Part shown: piece by piece, positions 4,731-11,349 of the stretch
Position numbering within the stretch: the stretch's first letter is position 1
Layout: each line of letters opens with the position of its first letter
Origin: Rhodoferax sp. UBA4409
Lineage (GTDB): Bacteria; Pseudomonadota; Gammaproteobacteria; Burkholderiales; Burkholderiaceae_C
Direction of reading: 5' to 3'
DNA: 12,509 nucleotides
NCBI GenBank assembly: GCA_002390825.1
Contig: DGQR01000254.1
Coordinates: forward strand, 1-12,509
Notes under the pieces: model-generated
The model's database searches: none
What the model was told of the DNA's origin: nothing
Seen by the model: the letters and a program-made list of their open reading frames with translations, nothing else
Position numbers and translations under genes: made by a program

Positions 4731-6632
4731 ATGACTGACGCTTTTGAAGTGACAGGCGAATTCGCGCCTGCCGAAAACCTTTCCGTTTCCGCAACATCCG
4801 TGGAAACTTCCATCGAGTCCGAAGCTGTAGAAGCTGCAGCACCTGAGGCCCCTAACGGTTTCGTCGAGCTCGGCTTGGCGCCCGCTTTGGTGCAGGCGTG
4901 TAAAGACCTGGGCTACACCCAGCCTACCACCGTGCAGCAAAAGACCATTCCCATGGCCATGGCAGGTGTGGGCTCCGACAAGGTCGGCAAATTTGTCGAC
5001 CTGATGGTGTCCAGCCAGACCGGTTCCGGCAAAACTGCCGCATTCTTGTTGCCCGTGTTGCACACCTTGTTGACCCAGCAAGCCGAAGCCGAAGAGGCTG
5101 AGCGCGCTGAGTATGAACAAGCTTGCGCCGATGCCGCTGCCAAGGGCGAGCCCGCTCCCAAGCGCGCAAAGCGCAAAGACCCGACCAACCCCCGCAACTT
5201 CAAGGCTCCTACTCCTGGCGCCCTGATCGTTTGCCCTACCCGCGAACTGGCTCAGCAAGTGGCCCATGACGCGATTGACCTGGTGCAACACTGCCGTGGT
5301 CTGCGCGTCGCCAACATCGTGGGCGGCATGCCTTACCAGTTGCAAATTGCCAAGCTGCAAAACGCCAACTTGGTGGTGGCTACTCCTGGCCGTCTGCTGG
5401 ACCTGCAACGCTCCATGCAAATCAAGCTGGACCAAGTCCAGTTCCTGGTGGTGGACGAAGCCGACCGTATGTTGGACCTCGGCTTCTCCGATGACCTGGC
5501 TGAAATCAACCAGCTCACCATCGACCGCAAGCAGACCATGATGTTCAGCGCCACCTTCGCACCCCGCATCCAGCAATTGGCTGCCCGTGTGATGCGCGAA
5601 CCCCAGCGCGTGACCATCGACAGCCCCCAGGAAAAGCACGCCAACATCAAGCAAGTGCTGTTCTGGGCTGACAACGCCCAGCACAAGCGCAAGCTGTTGG
5701 ACCACTGGTTGCGTGACACCACCATCAATCAAGCGGTTGTGTTTGCCAGCACCCAGATCGAGTGCGATGGCTTGGCCAACGACTTGCAGCAAGACGGCTT
5801 CTCCGCTGTGGCCCTGCACGGCGCTTTGAGCCAAGGCCTGCGTAACCGCCGCCTGATGGCTTTGCGCCAAGGTCAGGTACAGATTCTGGTGGCTACCGAT
5901 GTGGCTGCTCGCGGTATCGACGTGCCCACCATTACCCACGTGTTCAACTTCGGTTTGCCGATGAAGGCGGAGGACTACACCCACCGTATCGGTCGTACTG
6001 GTCGTGCGGGCCGTGATGGTCTGGCTGTGACATTCGCTGAGTTCCGCGACCGTCGCAAGATTTTCGACATCGAGGCTTACAGCCGTCAGCCTATCAAGCC
6101 AGAGACGATTCCCGGCTTGGAACCCCAGCAGCGCGCTCCTGAGTCGCGCCCCAGCTTCGGTGGCCGTGGCCGCGGTGGTGACTTCCAGCCTCGCGAACGC
6201 AAGTTCGGTGGCCCACGTGAAGGCGGCTTCGGTGGCGGACAGCGCGATGGCGCTCCCCGTGAAGGTGGCTACGGTGCGGTGCGCGGTTTCGGCGGGCGCC
6301 CTGAAGGCGGCGGCAACCGTGGTTTCGGTGAAAACTCCCGTGATTTCGGTGGCGCTTCTCGTGAAGGCTTCAGCTACGAGCGCAAGGGTGGTTTCAATGA
6401 TCGCTTTGCCGGTCAAGGCGCGCCCCGTGGCGATGCACCCCGCGGTGATGCACGTCCTCCGCGTGGTGACTTCCAACCCCGTGGCGATTTCGGCGCCCCT
6501 CGCGGTGACTTTGGTGCCCCGCGTGGCGACTTCGCAGCCCGCAAGCCCGCTGGCTTCGCCAAGCCTGGTAACGGCGGCAAGGTTTTCGTGCCCCGTGATG
6601 CCAAGAAGCGTCCCGCACGTAACTTCGACTAA
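4731..6632 (+). CDS. DEAD-box ATP-dependent RNA helicase, RhlE-like, with RGG/RGD-rich tail
   Basis: A 633-residue RNA helicase starting at ATG 4731 behind GAGAAAAA. An upstream in-frame TTG at 4683 has no ribosome binding site and falls within the leader hairpins. Helicase motifs are intact: Q motif (F44, PTTVQ 65-69), motif I SSQTGSGKT (94-102), Ia PTRELAQQ (169-176), II DEAD (242-245), III SAT (273-275) and VI HRIGRTGR (418-425). Between motifs I and Ia there is a charged insertion at about 116-160, rich in Ala/Glu and then Lys/Arg, roughly 30 residues beyond a compact RhlE. From about 466 the tail is Gly/Arg/Phe-rich and ends in repeated RGD units (566-600) and a basic terminus. Such proteins unwind short RNA duplexes in ribosome assembly and RNA decay, and basic disordered tails usually add RNA binding. 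The gene stands alone between its own promoter-like region and a terminator. Confidence 0.95.
   Translation: MTDAFEVTGEFAPAENLSVSATSVETSIESEAVEAAAPEAPNGFVELGLAPALVQACKDLGYTQPTTVQQKTIPMAMAGVGSDKVGKFVDLMVSSQTGSGKTAAFLLPVLHTLLTQQAEAEEAERAEYEQACADAAAKGEPAPKRAKRKDPTNPRNFKAPTPGALIVCPTRELAQQVAHDAIDLVQHCRGLRVANIVGGMPYQLQIAKLQNANLVVATPGRLLDLQRSMQIKLDQVQFLVVDEADRMLDLGFSDDLAEINQLTIDRKQTMMFSATFAPRIQQLAARVMREPQRVTIDSPQEKHANIKQVLFWADNAQHKRKLLDHWLRDTTINQAVVFASTQIECDGLANDLQQDGFSAVALHGALSQGLRNRRLMALRQGQVQILVATDVAARGIDVPTITHVFNFGLPMKAEDYTHRIGRTGRAGRDGLAVTFAEFRDRRKIFDIEAYSRQPIKPETIPGLEPQQRAPESRPSFGGRGRGGDFQPRERKFGGPREGGFGGGQRDGAPREGGYGAVRGFGGRPEGGGNRGFGENSRDFGGASREGFSYERKGGFNDRFAGQGAPRGDAPRGDARPPRGDFQPRGDFGAPRGDFGAPRGDFAARKPAGFAKPGNGGKVFVPRDAKKRPARNFD
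6426..6530 (+). repeat. Tandem RGD-coding repeats in the helicase tail
   Basis: Six Arg-Gly-Asp tripeptides occur in 35 residues (566-600). They are spaced by AP, ARPP, FQP, FGAP and FGAP, and the last is followed by FAAR. The clearest units are the 21-base repeats coding RGDFGAP. The DNA copies differ at third positions, so the repeat is kept at the protein level and is not a fresh slippage expansion. Confidence 0.8.
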
Positions 6633-6649
6633 TCTGCCAATCAGCAGAT
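6632..6649 (+). other. Small hairpin at the helicase stop codon
   Basis: ATCTGC (6632-6637) and GCAGAT (6644-6649) form a six-pair stem with a six-base loop, starting at the last base of the TAA stop. It lies directly before the main terminator and may assist 3' end formation. Confidence 0.4.
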
Positions 6650-6652
6650 AAC

Positions 6653-6688
6653 AAAAAGCCCCGCGGCGCGAGCCGGCGGGGCTTTTTT
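6653..6688. terminator. Strong bidirectional intrinsic terminator
   Basis: AAAAAGCCCCGC (6653-6664) pairs with GCGGGGCTTTTT (6676-6687), twelve perfect pairs with a T6 run on the plus strand and a matching T5 run on the minus strand. The apex also folds: GGC (6665-6667) pairs with GCC (6672-6674) around a GCGA tetraloop, leaving one bulged G. It lies between the convergent helicase gene (stop 6632) and the dehydrogenase gene (stop 6731), so it can end both transcripts. Confidence 0.93.
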
Positions 6689-6730
6689 ACGTCGGCACTT
6701 GGCGTTGTGCAAACCGGTGATGGTGCTGTG

Positions 6731-7600
6731 TCAGGACATGCCGTTGCGGCTGGCCAGTTCCACGAACAGCCCGGCGTGGTCCAGGTCGGACAGGCCGTGC
6801 TCGATGCCTTCGGCATATAACTTTTCAAACAAGGTCGTAATCGGCGCATCAAAGCCCACCTCAGAGGCCGTGGCCAAGGCGTTACGCAGGTCCTTGATTT
6901 GCACCGTCATCCGGGCACGGGGCGCAAAGTCGCGGTCCACCATGCGCTGGCCGTGGACCTGCAGGATGCGACTGTCCGCAAAGCCTCCGGTGATGGCTTC
7001 TTTTACCTTGCCCATGTTCGCACCGCCGCGTTCACACAACAGCAGGGCTTCTGCCACGATGCCGATGGTGGCGCCCACGATCATCTGGTTGGCGAGCTTG
7101 GTGAGTTGACCGGATCCAATAGGCCCCACATGGGTGGGGCGGCCGAAGATTTTGAGCACAGGCATGGCCCGCTCGAAGTTGGTGGCCTTGCCACCGGCCA
7201 TGATGGCCAGCGTACCTTGCTCTGCCCCCAGCGTGCCACCGGAGACGGGTGCATCCAGATAGTCCACACCGCGCTCGCTCAGGCGGGCGGCATGGTCGCG
7301 GGCTTCTACAGGTTTGATGGACGACATGTCCACCAGCAGTGTCCCTTGCGGAATAGCGTCTGCCGCGCCCAATTCAAACAACACGTGGCTGACGATGCCG
7401 CCGTGGTCCAGCATGGTGATGACCATGTCGGCCTCAGCGACGGCATGGGCGGCTGTGGGATGAACGATGGCGCCGAATGCGATGAGGCGTTCCGCTTTGG
7501 CGGGGGTACGGTTCCAGACGTGGACAGTGTGGCCGGCTTCACAAAGGCGGCGCCCCATGGGGAACCCCATGAGACCGATGCCGAGAAGTGCTATTTTCAT
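6731..7600 (-). CDS. NAD(P)-dependent beta-hydroxyacid dehydrogenase (GarR/MmsB-like)
   Basis: A 289-residue protein of the 3-hydroxyisobutyrate / tartronate semialdehyde reductase family. The N-terminal Rossmann motif GIGLMGFPMG (7-16) is followed by N-R-T at the end of beta-2, which suggests a preference for NADP. The substrate-binding signature DAPVSGG (116-122) and the catalytic lysine K168 in GQLTKLANQ are present. These cytoplasmic enzymes interconvert beta-hydroxy acids and their semialdehydes; the substrate cannot be read from sequence, and glyoxylate or succinic-semialdehyde reductase-like activity is also possible. ATG 7600 was chosen because the Rossmann strand begins there. AGGAG (7614-7618 on the minus strand) lies about a dozen bases upstream, and an in-frame GTG at 7621 would overlap it. 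It is 106 bases downstream of guaC on the same strand and may be co-transcribed, although a strong hairpin separates the two. Confidence 0.92.
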   Translation of the reverse strand: MKIALLGIGLMGFPMGRRLCEAGHTVHVWNRTPAKAERLIAFGAIVHPTAAHAVAEADMVITMLDHGGIVSHVLFELGAADAIPQGTLLVDMSSIKPVEARDHAARLSERGVDYLDAPVSGGTLGAEQGTLAIMAGGKATNFERAMPVLKIFGRPTHVGPIGSGQLTKLANQMIVGATIGIVAEALLLCERGGANMGKVKEAITGGFADSRILQVHGQRMVDRDFAPRARMTVQIKDLRNALATASEVGFDAPITTLFEKLYAEGIEHGLSDLDHAGLFVELASRNGMS

Positions 7601-7663
7601 GGTGTCAGTGTGCTCCTGCACCTGAGAATAGCGCCGCCCCGCGAGGGGGGGAGAGGGTTTGTA

Positions 7664-7699
7664 CCGTGAAGGCTGTCGAGGTGCTGACAGCCTTCACGG
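7664..7699. other. 14-pair hairpin just downstream of guaC
   Basis: CCGTGAAGGCTGTC (7664-7677) and GACAGCCTTCACGG (7686-7699) are perfect reverse complements with an eight-base loop. The hairpin begins eight bases after the guaC TAA. In the guaC direction it is followed by an A/C-rich sequence with no T-tract, so it is not a standard intrinsic terminator. It may stabilise the guaC 3' end, mark a processing site between guaC and the dehydrogenase, or end transcription with Rho. Confidence 0.7.
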
Positions 7700-7706
7700 C
7701 AGGGGC

Positions 7707-8684
7707 TTACATCAGCAGGTGTTCGCCCGCGTTGTCGCCGCCCAGGGTCACGTAGTTCACCTTGCGGATGTCCATGAGCTTCTTGCCACCGGCGTAGCTG
7801 ATGGAGCTTTGCACGTCCTGCTCCATTTCGATCAGCGTGTCGGCCAGCTTGCCCTTGATTGGCTCGAGGATGCGCTTGCCTTCGACGTGCTTGTATTCGC
7901 CCTTGTTGAAGTCGCTGGCCGAGCCGTAGTACTCCTTGAACATGGTGCCATCAACTTCCACCGTTTTGCCGGGGGACTCTTCGTGGCCCGCAAACAGGGA
8001 GCCGATCATGACCATGCTCGCGCCGAAGCGGATGCTCTTGGCAATGTCGCCATGGCTGCGGATACCGCCGTCGGCAATGATCGGCTTGGTGGCTACACGG
8101 GCACACCACTTGAGCGCGCTGAGCTGCCAGCCGCCGGTGCCAAAGCCGGTCTTGAGCTTGGTGATACACACCTTGCCCGGGCCCACGCCCACTTTGGTGG
8201 CGTCCGCACCCCAGTTTTCGAGGTCGATCACCGCCTCAGGTGTGGCCACGTTGCCGGCGATCACAAAGCTGCCGGGCAGGTGTTTCTTGAGGTAAATGAT
8301 CATGTCGCGCACGCTGTCGGCATGGCCGTGGGCGATGTCGATGGTGATGTACTCGGGCGTCAGGCCCAGCGCCACCAACTGGTCTACCGTAGCGTAGTCC
8401 GGCTTCTTCACGCCCAGCGAGATGGAGGCAAACAGGTCCTTGGCGTGCATCTCCTGGACGAACTTGACGTTGTCCAGATCAAAGCGGTGCATCACGTAAA
8501 AGTAACCATTGCGCGCCAGCCATTCGCAGATGGACTCGTCCACCACAGTCTTCATATTGGCAGGCACCACCGGCAGGCGGAATTTGCGGCTGCCCAGCTC
8601 AACGCCTGCATCGCATTCAGAACGGCTCTCCACCCGGCATTTGCGGGGCAGCAAGAGGATGTTGTCGTAGTCAAAAATTTCCAT
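7707..8684 (-). CDS. guaC: GMP reductase, short (type 2) form
   Basis: A 325-residue IMPDH/GMPR-family enzyme that deaminates GMP reductively with NADPH to IMP and ammonia, returning guanine nucleotides to the IMP branch point. The barrel contains the catalytic-loop motif GPGKVCITK with C173, the nucleotide-binding segments TIDIAHGH (114-121) and DGGIRSHGDIAKS, and the C-terminal SSISYAGG block. It lacks the CBS pair of IMP dehydrogenase, and GPGKVC rather than GPGSIC supports GMP reductase. From memory, the N-terminus (MEIFDYDNILLLPRKC, then RSECD) and the overall length resemble the Firmicutes-type GuaC2 more than the roughly 347-residue enterobacterial GuaC. ATG 8684 has TAGGAG (8698-8703, minus strand) upstream. 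The frame is open to 8912, but that extension crosses the promoter region and is not GuaC-like. It is divergent from uvrD, with a hairpin-rich leader. Confidence 0.95.
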   Translation of the reverse strand: MEIFDYDNILLLPRKCRVESRSECDAGVELGSRKFRLPVVPANMKTVVDESICEWLARNGYFYVMHRFDLDNVKFVQEMHAKDLFASISLGVKKPDYATVDQLVALGLTPEYITIDIAHGHADSVRDMIIYLKKHLPGSFVIAGNVATPEAVIDLENWGADATKVGVGPGKVCITKLKTGFGTGGWQLSALKWCARVATKPIIADGGIRSHGDIAKSIRFGASMVMIGSLFAGHEESPGKTVEVDGTMFKEYYGSASDFNKGEYKHVEGKRILEPIKGKLADTLIEMEQDVQSSISYAGGKKLMDIRKVNYVTLGGDNAGEHLLM

Positions 8685-8737
8685 GGTTCCCAAGCTCCTA
8701 TCCAAAGTTTCAATACAAAACACTGAGCGCTTGGACT

Positions 8738-8765
8738 GGCACCGGCCATAAAAAAACCGGGTGCC
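8738..8765 (-). promoter_or_regulatory. Alternative hairpin overlapping the guaC leader terminator
   Basis: In the guaC direction, GGCACCCGG (8765-8757) can pair with the later CCGGTGCC (8745-8738), eight pairs with one bulged C, enclosing the T-run. It uses the same bases as the 3' arm of the terminator-like hairpin at 8750-8782, so the two structures are mutually exclusive. Because its second arm is transcribed after the T-run, it could only act on read-through RNA. Confidence 0.4.
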
Positions 8766-8782
8766 AATTGCTTGGGCCCGGT
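8750..8782 (-). terminator. Intrinsic-terminator-like hairpin in the guaC 5' leader
   Basis: On the minus strand, ACCGGG (8782-8777) pairs with CCCGGT (8761-8756) and CCAA (8775-8772) with TTGG (8767-8764) around a GCAA tetraloop. T residues follow (8756-8750, seven in all counting the last stem base). It lies about 65 bases upstream of the guaC ATG, and its 5' arm begins where a transcript from the TACAAT at 8793-8788 should start. No minus-strand gene ends just upstream, because uvrD runs the other way. A role as attenuator or as a 5' stabilising stem is therefore more likely than ordinary gene-end termination. Confidence 0.6.
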
Positions 8783-8787
8783 GCTTG

Positions 8788-8793
8788 ATTGTA
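8788..8793 (-). promoter_or_regulatory. guaC: Putative -10 element of guaC
   Basis: TACAAT on the minus strand (8793-8788), preceded by CTTTC, a five-of-six match to the -10 consensus. Its expected start point, around 8782, is the first base of the terminator-like hairpin. No convincing -35 is seen at 16-18 bases, so an activator or another promoter may be involved. Confidence 0.5.
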
Positions 8794-8874
8794 GAAAGGT
8801 TGCGGCCGGCACGGTATATGAATTTGCTTATGGCGGCCAAAACGTAGTGCGCAGGGGAATCGTCTGCCGTGCAG

Positions 8875-8900
8875 TTGAGGAGCCGCGGCCTTTCTACAAT
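8875..8900 (+). promoter_or_regulatory. uvrD: Putative promoter of uvrD
   Basis: TACAAT (8895-8900), preceded by CTTTC, is followed by six bases and then the uvrD ATG at 8907, so the predicted start point is at the ATG itself. A TTGAGG (8875-8880) lies 14 bases upstream, which is short for a -35. The only purine-rich ribosome-binding-like word (GAGGAG, 8878-8883) is 23 bases from the ATG, too far to serve it and upstream of the predicted start point. Confidence 0.5.
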
Positions 8901-8906
8901 CGGTAC

Positions 8907-11333
8907 ATGCATTCTTTCGCCGCCGCTGGCACCACTCCCCCCCTGTTACACAACCTGAACCCCGAGCAGCTGGCCGCTGTCACGCTGCCCGCCGAGCACG
9001 CGCTCATTCTGGCGGGGGCTGGTTCCGGCAAAACGCGAGTGCTGACCACGCGCATCGCTTGGCTATTGCAGAACGGCTACGTCTCGCCTGGCGGCATTTT
9101 GGCGGTCACCTTTACCAACAAGGCGGCCAAGGAGATGAAGACACGCCTTTCCGCCATATTGCCAGTGAATGTGAGCAGCATGTGGATTGGTACCTTCCAC
9201 GGCCTGTGTAACCGGTTTTTGCGCGCGCACTACAAAAACGCTGGCCTGCCGCAGGCTTTCCAGATTCTGGACACGCAGGATCAGCTCTCCGCCCTCAAGC
9301 GGCTGTGCAAGCAGTACAACATCGACACCGAGCGCTTTCCGCCCAAGCAGTTGGGCTGGTTTATCGGTAACTGCAAGGAAGAGGGCCTGCGCCCCAAGGA
9401 TGTGGTGGCCAGCGATCCGGACACCCGCAAGAAGATTGAGGTCTACCAGCTCTACGAAGACCAGTGCCAGCGTGAAGGCGTGGTGGACTTTGGCGAGCTG
9501 ATGCTGCGCAGCTACGAGCTGCTGCGCGACAACGCGCCCATCCGCGAGCACTACCAGCGACGCTTCCGCCACATCTTGATCGACGAGTTTCAGGACACTA
9601 ACAAGCTGCAATACGCCTGGATCAAGATGATCGCCGGCGTGGGGCAGAGCGGCAGTGACGGTGGCTCGGTGCTGGCGGTAGGCGATGACGACCAGAGCAT
9701 TTACGCCTTCCGCGGTGCGCGAGTGGGCAACATGACCGACTTTGTGCGCGAGTTTGCGGTGCGCCAGCAAATCAAGCTGGAGCAGAATTACCGCAGCTAC
9801 AGCAACATTCTGGACAGCGCCAACGCGCTCATCAGCCACAACAGCCGCCGCCTGGGCAAAAACCTGCGCACCGAGCAGGGCGCCGGCGAGCCGGTAAGGG
9901 TGTACGAGGCGCCCAGCGACTTTGCCGAAGCGCAGTGGATGGTGGACGAGATGAAGCAGCTCATCCGCGACGATGTGCCGCGCTCGGAGATTGCCGTGCT
10001 CTACCGCAGCAACGCGCAAAGCCGCGTGATTGAAACTGGGTTGTTCAATGCCGGCATTCCCTACCGTGTGTATGGCGGCCTGCGCTTCTTCGAGCGCGCT
10101 GAAATCAAGCACGCGCTCGCCTACCTGCGCCTCTTGGAGAACCCCAACGACGACACCAGCTTTCTGCGGGTCGTGAACTTCCCGGCACGGGGCATCGGAG
10201 CGCGCAGCATTGAGCAATTGCAAGACTTGGCCCGCGCCACCGGCTGCTCGTTGCACGATGCGGTCAGCACGCTGACCGGTCGCCCTGGCGCCGTGATTGC
10301 CGGCTTTGTGGCCAAGCTCGATGTCATACGCGAGCAGACTGCCGACCTGAACCTCAAAGACATCATCAAGCTCATGTTGGAGCACAGCGGCCTACTGGAG
10401 CACTACCGCAACGAGCGGGAAGGCGAAGACCGCGTCGAGAACTTGGACGAACTGGTCAACGCCGCTGAAAGTTTTGTGATGCAAGAAGGCTTTGGCCGTG
10501 AAGCCCCCGGCATGGCGCCGCTGGTCAGCAGCCCGGAAGCCTTGCTGAGCCAGAGCCCGGTCAGCCAGGGCTTGAGTGGCGAGGCTTTGATGACCGGCAC
10601 GGATGCAGTGGTCGATGAATTTGGCGACACCGGCGAAACCCTCTCGCCCCTGCAAGCCTTCTTGACCCATGCCGCGCTCGAAGCGGGCGACAACATGGCC
10701 GCCGCCGGGCAGGACGCCATCCAACTCATGACCGTGCACTCCAGCAAGGGCTTGGAGTTTGACTGCGTGTTCATCACCGGCATGGAAGAGGGCTTGTTCC
10801 CCCACGAAAACTCCATGAGCGACCACGACGGTTTGGAGGAAGAGCGCCGCCTGGCTTACGTGGCCATCACCCGCGCGCGTAAGCGCTTGTACCTTAGCCA
10901 TTCGCAAACCCGCATGCTCCACGGGCAGACGCGCTTCAACCTCAAGAGCCGCTTTTTTGACGAGCTGCCCGAGGAATGCCTGAAGTACCTCACACCCAAG
11001 CAGCAGGCCATGCCCGCAGGTGGTGGCATGGGCGGCTCCGGCAACAGCTGGGGTGGCGGTGGCTATGCCGTAAATTCAGGAGCTGCTCGCGCATACCCTA
11101 CGGGCGCTGGAAGCACATTTGGCTCGTATTCGGCCCCGCAAAAAGAGGTGGTGCGCAAAGAAGAACCCACCGGTCTGCGCAAGGGGCAAAAGGTGTTCCA
11201 CGCCAAGTTCGGCGAGGGGACTGTGCTCACGCTGGAGGGCGCCGGCGACGACGCGCGTGCGCAGATCAATTTCCCCCGTCACGGCACCAAGTGGCTGGCC
11301 CTGAGCGTGGCCAAACTCACCCCCGTGCCTTGA
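8907..11333 (+). CDS. uvrD: UvrD/PcrA-type superfamily 1A DNA helicase
   Basis: An 808-residue 3'-5' ATP-dependent DNA helicase, the type used in nucleotide excision and mismatch repair and in clearing proteins from DNA. SF1A motifs are complete: I AGAGSGKT (36-43), Ia TFTNKAA (68-74), II DEFQ (226-229), III GDDDQSIYAFRG (259-270), IV QNYRS (293-297), V TVHSSKGLEF (609-618) and VI ITRARKR (654-660). A Tudor-like module of the UvrD/PcrA type closes the protein (about 757-806), after a Gly/Ser-rich linker (704-740). Compared with E. coli UvrD (720 residues) there is an insertion of about 50 residues at 528-578, just before the LQAFLTHAALEAGD segment. ATG 8907 was chosen because it directly precedes the conserved LNPEQ start. 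The frame is open back to 8772, but that part covers the divergent promoters. No Shine-Dalgarno is present. The ABM gene follows 16 bases later. Confidence 0.95.
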   Translation: MHSFAAAGTTPPLLHNLNPEQLAAVTLPAEHALILAGAGSGKTRVLTTRIAWLLQNGYVSPGGILAVTFTNKAAKEMKTRLSAILPVNVSSMWIGTFHGLCNRFLRAHYKNAGLPQAFQILDTQDQLSALKRLCKQYNIDTERFPPKQLGWFIGNCKEEGLRPKDVVASDPDTRKKIEVYQLYEDQCQREGVVDFGELMLRSYELLRDNAPIREHYQRRFRHILIDEFQDTNKLQYAWIKMIAGVGQSGSDGGSVLAVGDDDQSIYAFRGARVGNMTDFVREFAVRQQIKLEQNYRSYSNILDSANALISHNSRRLGKNLRTEQGAGEPVRVYEAPSDFAEAQWMVDEMKQLIRDDVPRSEIAVLYRSNAQSRVIETGLFNAGIPYRVYGGLRFFERAEIKHALAYLRLLENPNDDTSFLRVVNFPARGIGARSIEQLQDLARATGCSLHDAVSTLTGRPGAVIAGFVAKLDVIREQTADLNLKDIIKLMLEHSGLLEHYRNEREGEDRVENLDELVNAAESFVMQEGFGREAPGMAPLVSSPEALLSQSPVSQGLSGEALMTGTDAVVDEFGDTGETLSPLQAFLTHAALEAGDNMAAAGQDAIQLMTVHSSKGLEFDCVFITGMEEGLFPHENSMSDHDGLEEERRLAYVAITRARKRLYLSHSQTRMLHGQTRFNLKSRFFDELPEECLKYLTPKQQAMPAGGGMGGSGNSWGGGGYAVNSGAARAYPTGAGSTFGSYSAPQKEVVRKEEPTGLRKGQKVFHAKFGEGTVLTLEGAGDDARAQINFPRHGTKWLALSVAKLTPVP

Positions 11334-11349
11334 CTTTCTGGAGACCCCG

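Larger units (their letters stand above)
8787..8901. repeat. 20-base inverted repeat carrying mirrored -10 regions
   Basis: Arms at 8787-8806 and 8882-8901 are reverse complements at 18 of 20 positions and are separated by 75 bases. The two differences (TT versus CC) would become G-U pairs in plus-strand RNA. Each arm reads GCCGC-NN-CCTTTCTACAATC towards its own gene, guaC on the minus strand and uvrD on the plus strand. A further CCGTGC occurs upstream of each arm in mirror image (8809-8814 and 8867-8872). Confidence 0.85.

Noticed and set aside
4488..6476. A 662-codon open frame antisense to the helicase
   Set aside because: It mirrors the strongly biased codons of the helicase gene, has a low-complexity Ala/Thr/Val/His/Gln composition and no recognisable domain, and would cross the leader hairpins.
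8772..8906. N-terminal extension of UvrD
   Set aside because: The extension covers the mirrored promoter region and does not resemble UvrD. The conserved LNPEQ start follows the ATG at 8907.
8685..8906. Purine or other known riboswitch upstream of guaC
   Set aside because: The distance from the predicted start to the ATG is under 100 bases, and no conserved aptamer core that I recognise is present.
8685..8912. N-terminal extension of GuaC by 76 codons
   Set aside because: It spans the terminator-like hairpin and both -10 elements. The type-2 GuaC N-terminus begins at ATG 8684.
9063..10385. A 440-codon open frame antisense to uvrD
   Set aside because: Its repetitive Val/Ala/Leu/His/Gln composition is typical of the reverse strand of GC-rich genes. 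It has no domain, and uvrD on the other strand has all helicase motifs.
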